Origin: Bisbaumannia pacifica
GTDB taxonomy: Bacteria; Pseudomonadota; Gammaproteobacteria; Pseudomonadales; Halomonadaceae
Assembly (NCBI RefSeq): GCF_007989625.1
Contig: NZ_BJUK01000010.1
Coordinates: 1 to 64,000, forward strand
Length of the DNA stretch: 64,000 bases
Reading direction: 5' to 3'
Shown here: in pieces, positions 63,258 through 64,000 of the stretch
Position numbering within the stretch: position 1 is the first letter of the stretch
Layout of the letters: each line of letters opens with the position of its first letter
The notes under the pieces: model-generated
Seen by the model: the letters and a program-made list of their open reading frames with translations, nothing else
Told to the model about the DNA's origin: nothing
The model's database searches: none
Translations under genes and position numbers: made by a program

Positions 63258-64000
63258 TCAGTCAACGGCGGATGCGCGCGCCGTCAGGGCCGACAGCGAG
63301 AGGCGTTGCCGGCCCCGGGCATCGAAGTTGTCCGCTGCCAGCCAGCGCCGCAGGATCGCCTCCAGGGCCGGCCACTCGGTGTCGAGGATCGAGAACCAGG
63401 CGGTATCGCGATTGCGCCCGGCCACCACCCGGTGCTGGCGGAAGATCCCCTCGAAGCGAAAGCCCAGGCGGGTGGCGGCGCGTCGCGACGGCGCATTGAG
63501 CGCATCGCACTTCCACTCGTAGCGCCGGTAGCCGAGGGCGAAGGCGTGACGCATCATCAGCGTCATGGCCTCGGTGGCCGCCGCAGTGCGTTGCAGGCGT
63601 GGCGAGAAATGCAGGTGGCCGACCTCGATGCTGCCGTGCTCGGGCACGATAGCCAGGTAGGCGGCCAGGCCCAGCGCCCGACCGCTCTCCTTCTCGACGA
63701 TGGCATGGAAACGCGGGTCGCGGCTGGCGGCCCGGGCCGCCAGCCAGGCATCGAAGCCGGCCCGGTCGGCATAGGGAACGCCGCCCAGGTAGGTCCAGCG
63801 CGCCTGCGGGCCGTCGCCGGGGGCGTCCCCGGACAGGCCCAGGGCCTCGAACAGGGCGTCACCGTGACGCTCGACCGCCAGGGGCTCGACACGCACCCGG
63901 CTCCCCTCCAGGGGCGCATCCGGCAGTGAGGCCGCCCCTTGCCAGCCGGGCACCGGGGCGCCGATGGGCTGGCCGAAGGGCGACAGGGCGCCGGGCGAGG
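63258..64000 (-). CDS. RimJ/RimL-type GNAT acetyltransferase (5' end outside window)
   Basis: The minus-strand frame stays open to the right edge and codes SPFGQPIGAPVPGWQG before the first GTG (63953). Homologs start with a FGQPIG-PVPGW segment, so the start lies beyond position 64000. The GNAT_3 core is visible: GGVPYADRAGFDAWLAA, GSIEVGHLHFSPRLQRTAAATEAM, RYEWKCDALNAPSRRAATRLGFRFEGIFRQ. Family members acetylate protein N-termini or small amines; no specific substrate is evident. Convergent with the ABC transporter gene, 23 nt apart. Confidence 0.9.
   Translation of the reverse strand, partial: SPGALSPFGQPIGAPVPGWQGAASLPDAPLEGSRVRVEPLAVERHGDALFEALGLSGDAPGDGPQARWTYLGGVPYADRAGFDAWLAARAASRDPRFHAIVEKESGRALGLAAYLAIVPEHGSIEVGHLHFSPRLQRTAAATEAMTLMMRHAFALGYRRYEWKCDALNAPSRRAATRLGFRFEGIFRQHRVVAGRNRDTAWFSILDTEWPALEAILRRWLAADNFDARGRQRLSLSALTARASAVD

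Overview
The window is chromosomal DNA of a GC-rich gammaproteobacterium. I infer a Halomonas-like member of the Halomonadaceae, from protein similarity, the smc-zipA-ligA order, a BetT-type BCCT transporter and the mix of Pseudomonas-like and enteric-like gene orders. Both edges cut genes: a YigZ/IMPACT protein on the left and a GNAT acetyltransferase on the right. I see no rRNA, tRNA, CRISPR array, prophage or insertion sequence.

Layout. 1-0.9 kb: yigZ end and a LexA-type autoprotease without a DNA-binding domain, preceded by a textbook SOS box. 1.06-8.06 kb: a complete cytochrome c maturation operon, ccmABCDEFGHI, mostly with overlapping stop and start codons. 8.1-15.9 kb: smc, zipA, ligA, yheU. 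15.9-22 kb: an AraC regulator with a hairpin-rich repeat just past its end, an EamA exporter, mnmC, yciI, rnm (yciV) and yciO. 22-28.3 kb: a class C acid phosphatase, a K+ channel with a zinc ribbon, a CYTH triphosphatase, the DUF47-pit phosphate pair and argA.

28.35-33.02 kb is the most interesting region. A 1.25-kb gap carries two tandem small-RNA loci. Each has a GG-N10-GC sigma54 promoter, an IHF-like site and an inverted repeat resembling the GlrR operator, placed at exactly the same distance from the promoter in both copies. They share a 16-nt tail and strong terminators, and they precede glrK-qseG-glrR, whose response regulator is a sigma54 activator. This is the genetic arrangement of enterobacterial glmY-glrK-qseG-glrR, but with two RNAs in tandem, one of about 437 nt with CsrA-type GGA hairpins and one of about 212 nt.

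33-40.2 kb: a 1-Cys peroxiredoxin, xseA, a PRC-barrel protein with 11-residue Trp repeats, guaB-guaA and rlmA. 40.2-41.5 kb: a less GC-rich patch with 21-bp repeats and a lipoprotein gene whose frame breaks exactly at the lipobox cysteine. 41.5-53.7 kb: accessory metabolism and transport, namely LysE, a SLC13 permease with a LysR regulator, a YcaQ glycosylase, a YghU-type GST, an RlpA-like protein, a purine deaminase-permease-LysR unit and a LysR/PhzF pair. 53.8-64 kb: dbpA, a RIO kinase, a tautomerase, a YebC/YeeN regulator, an exported DUF151 protein, a META lipoprotein, GNAT enzymes, betT and an ABC exporter.

Working themes are envelope and cytochrome biogenesis, chromosome segregation, division and ligation, phosphate and osmolyte transport, purine synthesis and salvage, and an envelope-stress/amino-sugar type two-component system with its likely RNA targets next door.
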